From positions 3,396,501 to 3,460,500 of the forward strand of contig NZ_CAKLBX010000001.1 of assembly GCF_920987055.1 (NCBI RefSeq): a DNA stretch of 64,000 bases. Reading direction: 5' to 3'. The notes below the pieces were generated by a model. That model searched no databases, was not told the origin of the DNA, and was given only the letters and a program-made list of their open reading frames with translations. Both the position numbers and the translations under genes were made by a program. Below, in pieces: positions 46,532 through 55,152 of this stretch. The number at the start of each line of letters is the position of its first letter. Within the stretch, counting starts at the first letter, position 1. The stretch comes from Novosphingobium sp. CECT 9465 (GTDB lineage Bacteria; Pseudomonadota; Alphaproteobacteria; Sphingomonadales; Sphingomonadaceae).

Positions 46532-47620
46532 ATGAGGCTTGATGATGGCGACCTTTTGAAGTCCCTGCACGAGGGCCTGTTCGAACAGCCGCTATGGTCC
46601 ACGTTCCTCGACCGCCTGCGCACCCGCGCCCGCACGCAGCACGCCACGCTGATCTTCCGCGCGATGGACGAGGCGGTGCCGATCGAACTTTATTCGGGCG
46701 AACGGATGTCGCCGCAACTGCGCAAGCTGCTTATCGAAAGCCTTGCCCATGATCCGCTGCCCTATCGCACCATGCGCGAAGGGCGGGTGTACGACCTTGA
46801 CGAACTGATCGATCCGGCAAACCCCGAACACCGCGCGTTCCGCAAGGGCACCATCGACCAGTTTGGCGTAAGCATGGTCCGCATGGTGCGGGTGACCGAA
46901 CCCGGCGGCGTGGACGCCTGGCTGAGCTGTGCAGGCGGACGGTCGTCCGGCGCTGCGGTGAGCAACCTGATCGCCGCTCTGGTCCCGCATCTGCGGATCG
47001 CGATGCGCACGTTCGTCGCCATGGAGCGCGAGCGCTTCCGTTCGGCGGTGAACACCGATGCGATCCGCCGCTTGAACTTCGGCTGGCTGACGCTGGATGC
47101 GCGCTGCCGGATCGTCGACATGACCCCGCATCTTGAGCTGATGTTCCAGCGATCGGGCGTACTTCGGCGTGGCCGCTATGACCGCCTGACCCCGGCGTCG
47201 CCAGCGATCGACCGGGAACTGACCGCCCTGATCAAGACCTTCGCGCAGGATCCCGATGCCCGCCCGCGCGCCATCAATCTCAGCCGCGATCCCCTGATCG
47301 ACATCCTCGTCAGGCCGATCCAGAACCGTTCGGTATCTTCACCGACACCGCCGATTGCCATTGCCTATATCAGCGGCGACCGAATTTCGCAGGCCGATCG
47401 CTGCGACCAGCTGGTCGACCTGTTCGGACTGCTGCCCAGCGAAGCACGGCTGGCGTGGGCCATCGCGCAAGGGCGATCCATCGCCGAAGCTGCGGAAGAG
47501 CTTGGTCTATCGATCGAGACGGCGCGCAACTATTCCAAGAAAATCTATGCCAAGACCGGTGCCAGCCGGCAGGCCGAACTGGTGCGGATCATCCTGACAA
47601 GTGTGCTGGCGATGGCCTGA
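46532..47620 (+). CDS. LuxR-type helix-turn-helix regulator
   Basis: A 362-residue protein. The C-terminal 65 residues are a LuxR/GerE HTH: LLPSEARLAWAIAQGRSIAEAAEELGLSIETARNYSKKIYAKTGASRQAELVRI, quoted in parts as EARLAWAIAQGRSIAEAA and SIETARNYSKKIYAKTG. The N-terminal 290 residues do not match the acyl-homoserine-lactone domain, and I do not recognise a sensor. Sphingomonads have many orphan regulators of this shape. It is divergent from cysD. Confidence 0.82.
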   Translation: MRLDDGDLLKSLHEGLFEQPLWSTFLDRLRTRARTQHATLIFRAMDEAVPIELYSGERMSPQLRKLLIESLAHDPLPYRTMREGRVYDLDELIDPANPEHRAFRKGTIDQFGVSMVRMVRVTEPGGVDAWLSCAGGRSSGAAVSNLIAALVPHLRIAMRTFVAMERERFRSAVNTDAIRRLNFGWLTLDARCRIVDMTPHLELMFQRSGVLRRGRYDRLTPASPAIDRELTALIKTFAQDPDARPRAINLSRDPLIDILVRPIQNRSVSSPTPPIAIAYISGDRISQADRCDQLVDLFGLLPSEARLAWAIAQGRSIAEAAEELGLSIETARNYSKKIYAKTGASRQAELVRIILTSVLAMA

Positions 47621-47624
47621 TCGA

Positions 47625-48020
47625 TCACTCGGTGGTCTTGCCGTCGAAATGTTCGTGCGCGGCAGCGGCTTGCGCGCAAGTGGCATGGACCGTGCCGTCG
47701 ATATGTTCGGGCGGGCCGTAGATCGTGTAAAGGCGCAAAGGTTCGGTGCCGGTGCTGATCACGTTGTGGCGCGCGCCCTGGGGCACGATGATGCCGTCGT
47801 CCGCCTTGACCTTGTGGCATGTGCCATCGATCCACACTTCACCCGTGCCGCCTTCAATGCGGAAAAACTGGTCGCGGTCGTCATGAACTTCCTCGCCAAT
47901 TTCGTCACCTGGCTGGATCGCCATGAGCACTAGCTGGAGGTTATGGCCGGTGTAGAGAACACGGCGGAAGTCATTGTTCTCCTCGGTAAGCTGCTCGATG
48001 TTCGCAACATAGCCTTGCAT
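47625..48020 (-). CDS. Cupin-domain protein
   Basis: A 131-residue single cupin. Motif 1 is visible as GDEIGEEVHDDRDQFFRIEGG, quoted as GEEVHDDRDQFFRIEGG, and motif 2 as PQGARHNVISTG, so the metal ligands His, Glu and His are present. Small cupins of this kind are often metal-dependent oxygenases, isomerases or binding proteins; the substrate is unknown. The ATG at 48020 has GGAGA at 8-bp spacing. It lies 72 bp behind trxC on the same strand. Confidence 0.82.
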   Translation of the reverse strand: MQGYVANIEQLTEENNDFRRVLYTGHNLQLVLMAIQPGDEIGEEVHDDRDQFFRIEGGTGEVWIDGTCHKVKADDGIIVPQGARHNVISTGTEPLRLYTIYGPPEHIDGTVHATCAQAAAAHEHFDGKTTE

Positions 48021-48092
48021 CGCATGATCTCCGTTCTGTCCCGGCATCATAGACCCGCTTTTGCAAAATCCCATGGTTTCCTGCACACAATC

Positions 48093-48533
48093 TCAACCGG
48101 TCAAGGCCTGCCTCGTCCAGTTGACGATGGCGCTCGCCGGCATTGCGCCCGATTGCCGCGCGCGTTCCTTGCCGCCCGCAAACAGGATCATGGTCGGGAT
48201 CGACCGGATGGCAAAGCGCGCGGCGATCCCCTGCTCCGCCTCGGTATCGATCTTGCCCAGTCGGACATGCGGTTCAAGCTGCGCGGCGGCAGCTTCGAAG
48301 GCCGGAGCCATCTGGCGGCACGGACCGCACCACGATGCCCAGAAATCGACGAGCAGCGGAATGCCGCTCCTGGCAAGGTGCGCGTCGAAATTGCGCGCGT
48401 CCAGTGTAACCGGATGGCCATCGAACAGGGCGCCACCGCATCGCCCGCACGTACCGCCCGCCGCCAGTCTCTCACGCGGGACGCGGTTGGTAGTGGTACA
48501 GGCGGGGCATACGACGAGGACTGGATCGGACAC
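48093..48533 (-). CDS. trxC: Thioredoxin 2 (zinc-binding TrxC type)
   Basis: A 146-residue TrxC. The N-terminal zinc site is CPACTTTNRVP with CGRCGGALF (residues about 9-36), and the redox site is FWASWCGPCRQMAP near 64-77, with the cis-proline in RSIPTMILF. It reduces disulfides and helps against oxidative stress. It is 30 bp downstream of the ArsR-type regulator on the same strand, and the exported katG is divergent from the pair. Confidence 0.92.
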   Translation of the reverse strand: MSDPVLVVCPACTTTNRVPRERLAAGGTCGRCGGALFDGHPVTLDARNFDAHLARSGIPLLVDFWASWCGPCRQMAPAFEAAAAQLEPHVRLGKIDTEAEQGIAARFAIRSIPTMILFAGGKERARQSGAMPASAIVNWTRQALTG

Positions 48534-48563
48534 GGCTGCTTTCCGGCGCTTGAGAGGTGGAAG

Positions 48564-48875
48564 CTATGGAGCGACGACGGGACACAATTCGCACAGCGTG
48601 TGAATGACGCCGCGCACAATCGGATCGTTCAGGCTGTAGAATCGGGTCTGCGCTTCGCCACGGATGGTGACGACGCCCTCTTCGCGCAGAAGCGCGAGAT
48701 GTTGCGAAACCGAAGATTGGGACAGGCCGGTGAGTTCCACCAACTCAGTAACCGATACTTCGCCTTCATCCATCCGGCACAGCATCAGCAAGCGCTCAGG
48801 ATGGCTCATCAGTTTGAGGCGGCCCGACATTATCGCCGCGTTGGCCTTGAGTTCGGTAAGGTCGATCGGCTTCAT
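48564..48875 (-). CDS. ArsR-family regulator with cysteines placed as in thiol/persulfide sensors
   Basis: A 103-residue winged helix-turn-helix repressor: LMSHPERLLMLCRMDEGEVSV, quoted as HPERLLMLCRMDEGE, then LTGLSQSSVSQHLALLREEGVV and RFYSLND. It lacks the ELCVCDL metal site of classical ArsR. Its cysteines are Cys33 in helix 2 and Cys95/Cys98 near the C-terminus, a spacing much like the two sensing cysteines of BigR/SqrR. A redox or persulfide role next to trxC is my inference. Confidence 0.82.
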   Translation of the reverse strand: MKPIDLTELKANAAIMSGRLKLMSHPERLLMLCRMDEGEVSVTELVELTGLSQSSVSQHLALLREEGVVTIRGEAQTRFYSLNDPIVRGVIHTLCELCPVVAP

Positions 48876-49226
48876 GGCAAGGATTCCGGCGTGGGCGATT
48901 GGGATCGTACGAGAACATCGAGACTGTCGGCATAACCGGCGCGGGCATGAAGGTCGAGATTACAAGTGAATTCCTCGACATATCCGGTCGACCGGAACAA
49001 AGGTAAACGCATATTCCCGCGCAAATGGCTTTCACCCGTGTCCCGGAGGATGCAATTCGGGCTGGCACATGCCGCACCGCAATATCGCAAACATTGCTGA
49101 ATTTTGGCAAACTGAATGTCAGAGGCGATTACTGTGATGGGGGAAACCCGTTGGGAAACGAAGTTTGATTGATCTAGCCGATTGTAACGCCCGATCACGT
49201 TCGGGAACAGCAGGAGGAGAGATATC
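48876..49226. promoter_or_regulatory. 351-bp divergent promoter region between arsR-trxC and katG
   Basis: No supported gene. An inverted repeat CCCGA-TCACGT-TCGGG lies just upstream of the katG ribosome site (about 49191-49206), which itself is AGGAGGAGAG. The rest shows no recognisable OxyR or Fur site by eye. Confidence 0.5.
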
Positions 49227-51449
49227 ATGATATTCAGAAGGATCGCATCGGTCGCGCTAATGGCGGCGGCCTCGCCCCTCGCGCTGGTCGGCCCCGCGCA
49301 TGCAGACGCCGTCACCGACAGCCCCATGGTCGCCAAGGAGTGGTGGCCAAAGAGCCTCGACCTGACCGCTTTGCGCCAGAACGAGGCGCGGTCCAATCCC
49401 TATGGTCCTGACTTCGATTACGCCAGAGAGTTCGCCTCGCTCGATCTCGACGCGGTAAAGGCCGATATCCGCAAGGTGCTGACCACATCACAGCCCTGGT
49501 GGCCCGCCGATTATGGCCACTACGGACCGTTCTTCATTCGCATGGCATGGCACAGCGCAGGCACCTATCGCACCGGCGACGGGCGTGGCGGCTCGGATGG
49601 TGGCGAACAGCGGTTCGAGCCGCTCAATTCCTGGCCCGACAACGTCAGCCTCGACAAGGCGCGCCGTCTGGTCTGGCCGATCAAGCAGAAGTACGGCCGC
49701 AAGCTTTCGTGGGGCGATCTGATGGTGCTTTCGGGCAATGTCGCCATGGAAGACATGGGCTTCAAGACGCTGGGTTTCGCCGGTGGCCGCGTTGACGCCT
49801 GGCAGCCGGATCTGGTCTTCTGGGGTCCCGAAGCCAAGATGCTGGATGACAAGCGGCGCGATGCCAAGGGCAACCTCAAAGGCGGGCTGGCGGCAACGCA
49901 GATGGGCCTGATCTATGTAAATCCCGAAGGCCCGAACGGCGTGCCCGATCCGCTGGCCGCCGCCAATGACATCCGCCGCGCGTTTGGTGCGATGGCGATG
50001 AATGACGAAGAAACCGCTGCACTGATCGCGGGCGGCCACACTTTCGGCAAGGCGCACGGCGCGCACAAGCCGGAGGAATGCCTTGCCGGTGATCCGGGCA
50101 TGGGGAAGATCGAACAGCAGGGTCTTGGCTGGGCCAACAAGTGCGGCAAGGGCAATGCCGAAGATACGATCACCAGCGGTCTTGAAGGCGCATGGTCGGC
50201 CAATCCGATTGCCTTCACCACGCAGTATCTCGACAACCTCTATGGCTTCGAATGGGTGAAGACCAAAAGCCCGGCAGGCGCGACGCAGTGGATTCCCAAG
50301 GATGCTTCTGCCGCAACGCTGGTGCCCGATGCCCATCGCCCTGACGTGCGCCACGCGCCGATCATGTTCACCACCGACATTGCGATGCGCGAAGATCCCG
50401 GCTTCCGCAAGGTAACGCTGGGCTGGAAGAACAACCCGCAGGCGTTCGCCGATGCCTTTGCCCGTGCGTGGTTCAAACTGACTCACCGCGACATGGGACC
50501 GCAGGCGCGCTATCTCGGCAAGGACGTGCCGACAGTGACGCTGACCTGGCAGGACCCGTTGCCCAAGGCCGACTATGCAGCAATCGACGCGGGCGACGTG
50601 GCGCAACTCAAGAACAGCATCGCGTCATCGGGGTTGACCACCGCAGAACTGGTACGGACGGCATGGGCTTCTGCATCGACCTTCCGCGCCACCGACATGC
50701 GCGGCGGGGCCAACGGCGCGCGGCTTCGTCTTGCGCCGCAAAAGGACTGGGCGGTCAACGATCCCGCCGAAGTGGCCAAAGTGACGACAAAGCTCGACGC
50801 CATCCGCGCCGCGTTCAACAAGAACGCGAAGGGCGGCAGGAAAGTCAGCCTTGCCGACCTGATCGTGCTGGGCGGTAATGTTGCCATCGAACAGGCAGCA
50901 AAGGCGGCAGGGCATAACGTGACCGTCCCGTTCACGCCGGGCCGGGTGGATGCCACGCAGGCACAGACCGATGTCGAATCGTTCAATTACCTTCAGCCCA
51001 AGGCCGATGGCTTCCGCAATTTCCATGCAGCGGATGCCAACAGCGGCCCTGCCGAGGCGCTGATCGACAAGGCCGACCTGTTGGGCCTGACCGTACCTGA
51101 AACCACCGTGCTGGTGGGCGGGATGCGCGTTCTGGGCGCCAACGCAGGCGGTTCTGCCGCCGGCGTGTTCACCAGCCGTCCGGGAGCACTGACCACCGAT
51201 TTCTTCACCAACCTGCTGTCGATGGACACGGTATGGGCCAAATCGGCAGCCAACCCGGCACTCTACGAAGGCAGGGATCGCGCGAGCGGTGCGATGAAAT
51301 GGACGGCCACCCCGGTCGATCTGGTGTTCGGCTCCAACTCCGAACTGCGCGCCGTGGCAGAAGTCTACGCATCGAACGATGCCAACGAGAAATTCGTGGC
51401 CGACTTCGTAGCCGCGTGGACAAAGGTGATGAACGCCGACCGCTTCTGA
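49227..51449 (+). CDS. katG: Catalase-peroxidase with an export signal
   Basis: A 740-residue KatG, decomposing hydrogen peroxide by catalase and peroxidase activity. Distal haem residues are in [11 protein letters not shown] (Arg105, Trp108, His109), and the proximal histidine is in [13 protein letters not shown]. The Met-Tyr-Trp adduct partners are present: Tyr in [13 protein letters not shown] and Met in DIAMREDPG. The first 26 residues are a signal peptide (LALVGPAHA), so the enzyme is predicted to be periplasmic, unlike most KatG proteins. The ATG follows a strong ribosome site. Confidence 0.94.
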   Translation: MIFRRIASVALMAAASPLALVGPAHADAVTDSPMVAKEWWPKSLDLTALRQNEARSNPYGPDFDYAREFASLDLDAVKADIRKVLTTSQPWWPADYGHYGPFFIRMAWHSAGTYRTGDGRGGSDGGEQRFEPLNSWPDNVSLDKARRLVWPIKQKYGRKLSWGDLMVLSGNVAMEDMGFKTLGFAGGRVDAWQPDLVFWGPEAKMLDDKRRDAKGNLKGGLAATQMGLIYVNPEGPNGVPDPLAAANDIRRAFGAMAMNDEETAALIAGGHTFGKAHGAHKPEECLAGDPGMGKIEQQGLGWANKCGKGNAEDTITSGLEGAWSANPIAFTTQYLDNLYGFEWVKTKSPAGATQWIPKDASAATLVPDAHRPDVRHAPIMFTTDIAMREDPGFRKVTLGWKNNPQAFADAFARAWFKLTHRDMGPQARYLGKDVPTVTLTWQDPLPKADYAAIDAGDVAQLKNSIASSGLTTAELVRTAWASASTFRATDMRGGANGARLRLAPQKDWAVNDPAEVAKVTTKLDAIRAAFNKNAKGGRKVSLADLIVLGGNVAIEQAAKAAGHNVTVPFTPGRVDATQAQTDVESFNYLQPKADGFRNFHAADANSGPAEALIDKADLLGLTVPETTVLVGGMRVLGANAGGSAAGVFTSRPGALTTDFFTNLLSMDTVWAKSAANPALYEGRDRASGAMKWTATPVDLVFGSNSELRAVAEVYASNDANEKFVADFVAAWTKVMNADRF

Positions 51450-51584
51450 GCGATGGAAAAATGCGCGGCGGCGGGGCCGATGCCCTGCCGCCGCTGTCCT
51501 GCAACGGACACGGGCCACACGGCTGAACGCCACGTGGACCAAAAACCATCTCCAGATGCGGGTTTTCCGACAATTTTGGGAAAT

Positions 51585-51661
51585 TGGTGCACCCGACAGG
51601 ATTCGAACCTGTGACCCCTGCCTTCGGAGGGCAGTACTCTATCCAGCTGAGCTACGGGTGC
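51585..51661 (-). tRNA. tRNA-Arg (CCG)
   Basis: A 77-nt cloverleaf on the minus strand. The acceptor GCACCCG pairs with CGGGTGC, the D-arm is GCTCAGCTGGATAGAGT, the anticodon arm CTGCC-CTCCGAA-GGCAG gives CCG, the T-arm is ACAGGTTCGAATCCTGT, and CCA is encoded. Confidence 0.95.
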
Positions 51662-51797
51662 CAGAGCCGGAGAGCCACCTAGCAGCGCCTTGGCGCGGTT
51701 GCCAGCGATTTTGTCGCCTGGAATCGGTCATGCCCCGAAAGGCCCGTTTCGGGTTTTTAGCGATTTGGTAGGCGGCGCGCGGGTAGTCGTGCGATTC

Positions 51798-52217
51798 ATG
51801 CAGCAACCCTTTTCCAACCGCGGTGATTCGATGCGACCGGCCCGACCGCCGAAGGCCGGTCAGCCGGACTTCGGCAATGCTGCGGGCAATGCGATGTCGA
51901 TGACATGGGCGGCGCTGCATGATGCGGCAGCGGTGGTTTCGACGCTGGCGGGATTGCAACCCGAAATGCGCAAGCCCGAAATTCGCAATTTCCCGGCGAT
52001 CATGCGCGATACCGGGGGATGGCGCTATGAGCTGGCAAAGCAGGGCGTGGATGATCTGTCTTCGTTCATGGAGCCGGGGCTTGCGGCGCTGCTGGCGGTT
52101 TCGGCACGTGGGGTATCACCCGTGCCCGCAGCTTTGGCTTTGTGGCAGGAGTTCGTTACCACGCGGGCCGCACTGCTCGCGCTGATTCCGCCGCTGGGAA
52201 TCAAGCGTCGGCCCTGA
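51798..52217 (+). CDS. Hypothetical protein
   Basis: Up to 139 residues, ATG at 51798 or 51831. It is mostly helical, with MTWAALHDAAAVVSTLAGLQ and LAKQGVDDLSSFMEPGLAALLAV, and ends in a hydrophobic stretch. No domain is recognised. Codon usage and strong helical regularity make it likely to be real. It is convergent with mmcB. Confidence 0.6.
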   Translation: MQQPFSNRGDSMRPARPPKAGQPDFGNAAGNAMSMTWAALHDAAAVVSTLAGLQPEMRKPEIRNFPAIMRDTGGWRYELAKQGVDDLSSFMEPGLAALLAVSARGVSPVPAALALWQEFVTTRAALLALIPPLGIKRRP

Positions 52218-52229
52218 CCGCCGCAACGC

Positions 52230-52724
52230 CTATTGCGCACCCCATGCCGCACAATGCGGATCGATGCCCACCAGTTGCCGCCGCAGTGATGCGCGCGCCA
52301 AACGCTCCACTTCGGCCTTTCGTCTTGCCGCTGCCAACGGAATGGTGGGCGCCGGACGCAGGATTTCGGCGTCATAACCATCGGCAACGATTACCCCGCA
52401 GGCATGGGGCAGGAAATCCTCGGTTTCCAGAACGGCACGGTCGAGATGCGGGGCAAGGCCCCAGTAGAACCGGTCACAATGATCGAGGTAGTCGGTCCAC
52501 TTGCCATCCCCAAGCAGATCGGCGCGGGAAACCTTGATCTCCACGATCACGACCTGCCCCTTGGCATCGATACCCATAAGATCGGCGCGACGGTTCGAGC
52601 GGAGCGGCATTTCCGGCAGGCACCAGATATCGTTGCGCGCGAACAGGCGGCAAATGCCACGCGCGACGGCACGGGATTCCCGCTCGATCGCAGCTTCGGC
52701 AATGGCATTTACTGATTCGGTCAT
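52230..52724 (-). CDS. mmcB: MmcB-family DNA repair putative endonuclease
   Basis: A 164-residue protein matching MmcB, an alphaproteobacterial SOS-linked repair protein with a PD-(D/E)XK-like fold. Visible are RRADLMGIDAKGQVVIVEIKVSRADL (quoted as RRADLMGID and VVIVEIKVS), holding the D and ExK catalytic residues, then YLDHCDRFYWGLAP and a conserved helical C-terminus. It appears monocistronic. Confidence 0.88.
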   Translation of the reverse strand: MTESVNAIAEAAIERESRAVARGICRLFARNDIWCLPEMPLRSNRRADLMGIDAKGQVVIVEIKVSRADLLGDGKWTDYLDHCDRFYWGLAPHLDRAVLETEDFLPHACGVIVADGYDAEILRPAPTIPLAAARRKAEVERLARASLRRQLVGIDPHCAAWGAQ

Positions 52725-52765
52725 GCTGCATAATTAGGAACAAACACCGAACAGGTAAAGCGGCT

Positions 52766-53341
52766 TCACCAGATTCCAAGTGTCTGGATGAACAGCGCCA
52801 CCCCGGTTGCCACCAGCAGCGCCGCCGCGATCATCCGCACAACGTCGAGCGGCACGCGCTTGATCAGCTCGTTGCCGAGGAACACCGCCGGTACATTGGC
52901 GATCATCATGCCCAGCGTGGTGCCGACGGTGACCGCCAGTGCATCGTTGAAGCGCGCGCCCAGGGCGATCGTAGCGATCTGCGTCTTGTCACCCATCTCG
53001 ACGATGAAGAACGCGACCAGCGTGGTCAGGAACGGACCGTAGCGCGAAGGCCTGGGCGCATCGTCATCATCCAGCTTGTCGGGCACCAGCGTCCACAGTC
53101 CCATTGCGACAAAGCCCACGGCCACGGCAAAGCGAAACCAGATGTCATCGAGGAACGCTGCGGCGGTCGCCCCCAGCAAGGCCGCGAGAAAATGATTGGC
53201 AAGGGTGGCGAACAGGATGCCCAGCACGATCGGCAGCGGCTTCCTGAAGCGGGTAGCCAGCACGATGGCGAGCAATTGCGTCTTGTCGCCAACTTCGGCA
53301 AGCGCGACGATGGCGGTGGAGGTGGTCAGGGCTTCCAGCAT
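52766..53341 (-). CDS. mntX: TMEM165/GDT1-family manganese exporter
   Basis: A 191-residue membrane protein of the UPF0016/GDT1 family with six hydrophobic segments and two copies of the family motif: LAEVGDKTQLLAIVLA near residues 14-29 and VEMGDKTQIATIALGA near 110-125. Family members move Mn2+ (or Ca2+) out of the cell. A manganese riboswitch immediately upstream strongly supports Mn2+ export. The name mntX is used for such bacterial exporters. Confidence 0.9.
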   Translation of the reverse strand: MLEALTTSTAIVALAEVGDKTQLLAIVLATRFRKPLPIVLGILFATLANHFLAALLGATAAAFLDDIWFRFAVAVGFVAMGLWTLVPDKLDDDDAPRPSRYGPFLTTLVAFFIVEMGDKTQIATIALGARFNDALAVTVGTTLGMMIANVPAVFLGNELIKRVPLDVVRMIAAALLVATGVALFIQTLGIW

Positions 53342-53418
53342 GGCAGGTTCTCTAGGGGCCGGGCGGAAGCTGAGACAACGACGGCAGATCTCCCCGCCCG
53401 GCCCGGACGAAAAGCTGC

Positions 53419-53546
53419 CGTCATTGGTCTCGCCCGGCGGGACAGTCCCGCCGCCTGCGCCACGGCCTCTCGGCCAAGCATGTTGACGCGCCATCGTGAC
53501 GATGGATGGGACCGCAGGCTTTGCGGTGGCTACTCCCCAAGTGACG
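53419..53546 (-). ncRNA. yybP-ykoY manganese riboswitch
   Basis: The minus strand carries the class hallmarks: GGGGAGTAGCC near 53538-53528, GTCAACATGCTTGG in the central region, and GGCGAGACCAATG near the 3' side. The closing helix pairs CGTCACTTGG (53546-53537) with CCAATGACG (53427-53419). Downstream, GACGGCAG can pair with CTGCCGTC closer to the start codon, a possible expression platform. The downstream gene is a manganese exporter, which fits induction by Mn2+. Confidence 0.93.
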
Positions 53547-53640
53547 TTGCGGCCCCGATAGTCCGGTCTGGCAATTGCCGCAAGTGCGCGCTAGGCGACG
53601 GCCCGCACGCTACCCGTCAAAGCGGTGCGCAAGGAGGCCC

Positions 53641-54991
53641 ATGTCCATATCCCGCGCCATTGCCGGTCTTGTATTGTGCCTCGCCCCGTCCGTCGCGCTT
53701 GCCGATGACGGGCCATTGTCGATTGCGGCCTCAGCCCGCTTGCGGGTCGAATCCATCGACGGGCAGTTTCGTCCGAACGCGCCGTCGAACGACACGATGG
53801 TCTCGCTCAAGACCACGCTTGAGGCCGAATATGACGCAGGCTCGGTGCGCTTTGGCGCGGAACTGTGGGATGCGCGGGCGTGGGGGCAGGACGTGGGGGC
53901 AGGACGTGGCGTCCTCTGCGGGCACTGCCGAAATCAACGCGCTTGAGCTTGTCCAGGCCAATGTGAAGGTGGAACTGGGCAACAGGACCGCAGGCGGGTA
54001 CGGGCTGCTGACGGCGGGGCGTTTCACGCTTGACCTTGGCGGGCGGCGGCTGGTTTCGCGCCAGCGTTTCCGCAACACGACCAACGCCTTTACCGGCGCG
54101 CATCTTGGCTGGGCAGCCAGCGGTGGGCAGAAGATCGATGTGGTCTGGGCGATGCCGCATGTGCGCCTGCCCGAAGATGCGGCGGGGGTACGCGCTGATC
54201 GGGTGCAGTGGGATCGCGAAAGCACCGATCTGATGTTTTTCGGCGCACACGGCAGCCTGCCGCGCGTCGCCGGGGGTGTGCTTCAGCCTTATGCCTTCGG
54301 CCTGATCGAGCATGACAGCGCGGGCCGCCTGACGCGCAATCGACGGCTGGCCACGATTGGCGCGCGCCTGTTCCGTGCGCCTGCGGCAGGCCAGTGGGAC
54401 CATGATATCGAGGCAGCATATCAGTTCGGCAAGGCGCGGCGATCGACTGCCGTGGCCGATGCAACCGATCTCGATGTATCCGCATGGCTGCTTCACGGCG
54501 AACTGGGCCACACGCTGACTGCGCCGTGGAAGCCGCGCATCGTGGCAATGTTCGATGCGGCGAGCGGCGACGGCGGCAAGGCCGGGCGCTATTCCCGGTT
54601 CGATACGCTCTATGGCGCGCGCCGGTTCGAGTTTGGACCGAACGGGCTTTACGGACCGTTCAGCCGCGCGAACATCGTATCGCCATCGGTCCGGCTGGAA
54701 GTTGCACCATCGAAGCGTACCGATGGTTTCGTGGCGTGGCGCAGCGCCTGGGCGCAGAATGTGCGCGACAGCTTTGCCGCGACCGGAGTGCGCGACGCGA
54801 GCGGTGCCTCAAGTCGGCTGGCAGGCCACCAGATCGAGGCGCGGGTGCGACACTGGATCGTGCCGGGACTGCTCCAGGTCGATGCCGGCGGGGCAGTGCT
54901 GATAAAGCGAGGGTTGCTGCGCGATGCGCCTAATGCGCCTGCCACCGGGAATGCGCGCTATGGCTATGTGGATGTGCTGCTGACGCTTTGA
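53641..54991 (+). pseudogene. Alginate-export-like outer-membrane porin, frameshifted by a 13-bp duplication
   Basis: The gene starts at ATG 53641 (signal peptide, about residues 1-21). It reads a beta-barrel porin to WDARAWGQDV, then loses frame in a 13-bp direct duplication (53880-53905) and stops at 53946. From about 53905 a second frame continues as ASSAGTAEINALELVQANV and on to residue 445 equivalents, ending VDVLLTL. Removing one copy gives exactly 446 codons. The protein resembles the porin at 991 only in broad fold. It may be an off state of a reversible slippage or a plain loss. Confidence 0.9.
53880..53905 (+). repeat. 13-bp tandem duplication GTGGGGGCAGGAC x2
   Basis: Two perfect, directly adjacent copies (53880-53892, 53893-53905), followed by a partial third (GTGG). 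The repeat length is not a multiple of 3, so it toggles the porin frame. Confidence 0.97.
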
Positions 54992-55152
54992 CGCTGCGCG
55001 ATCCGGGCAAGGATCGCGCGCTTTTCGGCGGCGCTGGCACCAGACCATGCCGCGATTTCATCAAGCCTACGCGCGCAGCCCCGGCACACCTGCGTAACCG
55101 GATGGATCACGCAGACCTTGTTGCACGGGCTGGGTGGATGGGCGTCGATCAC
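54964..55152 (-). CDS. DUF1289 protein
   Basis: A 62-residue protein with the DUF1289 cysteine pattern: SPCNKVCVIHP, then VCRGCARRLDEIAAWS. Four cysteines suggest a small metal or Fe-S site. The start overlaps the M20 peptidase stop as ATGA. The 3' end overlaps the convergent porin pseudogene by 28 bp. Function unknown; family members often follow unrelated housekeeping genes. Confidence 0.85.
   Translation of the reverse strand: MIDAHPPSPCNKVCVIHPVTQVCRGCARRLDEIAAWSGASAAEKRAILARIAQRQSVSSTST

Noticed and set aside
53192..54991. A 599-codon open frame starting opposite the exporter gene
   Set aside because: Its first 235 codons are antisense or intergenic (over the riboswitch); only the part after about 53905 matches the porin, as the shifted frame.
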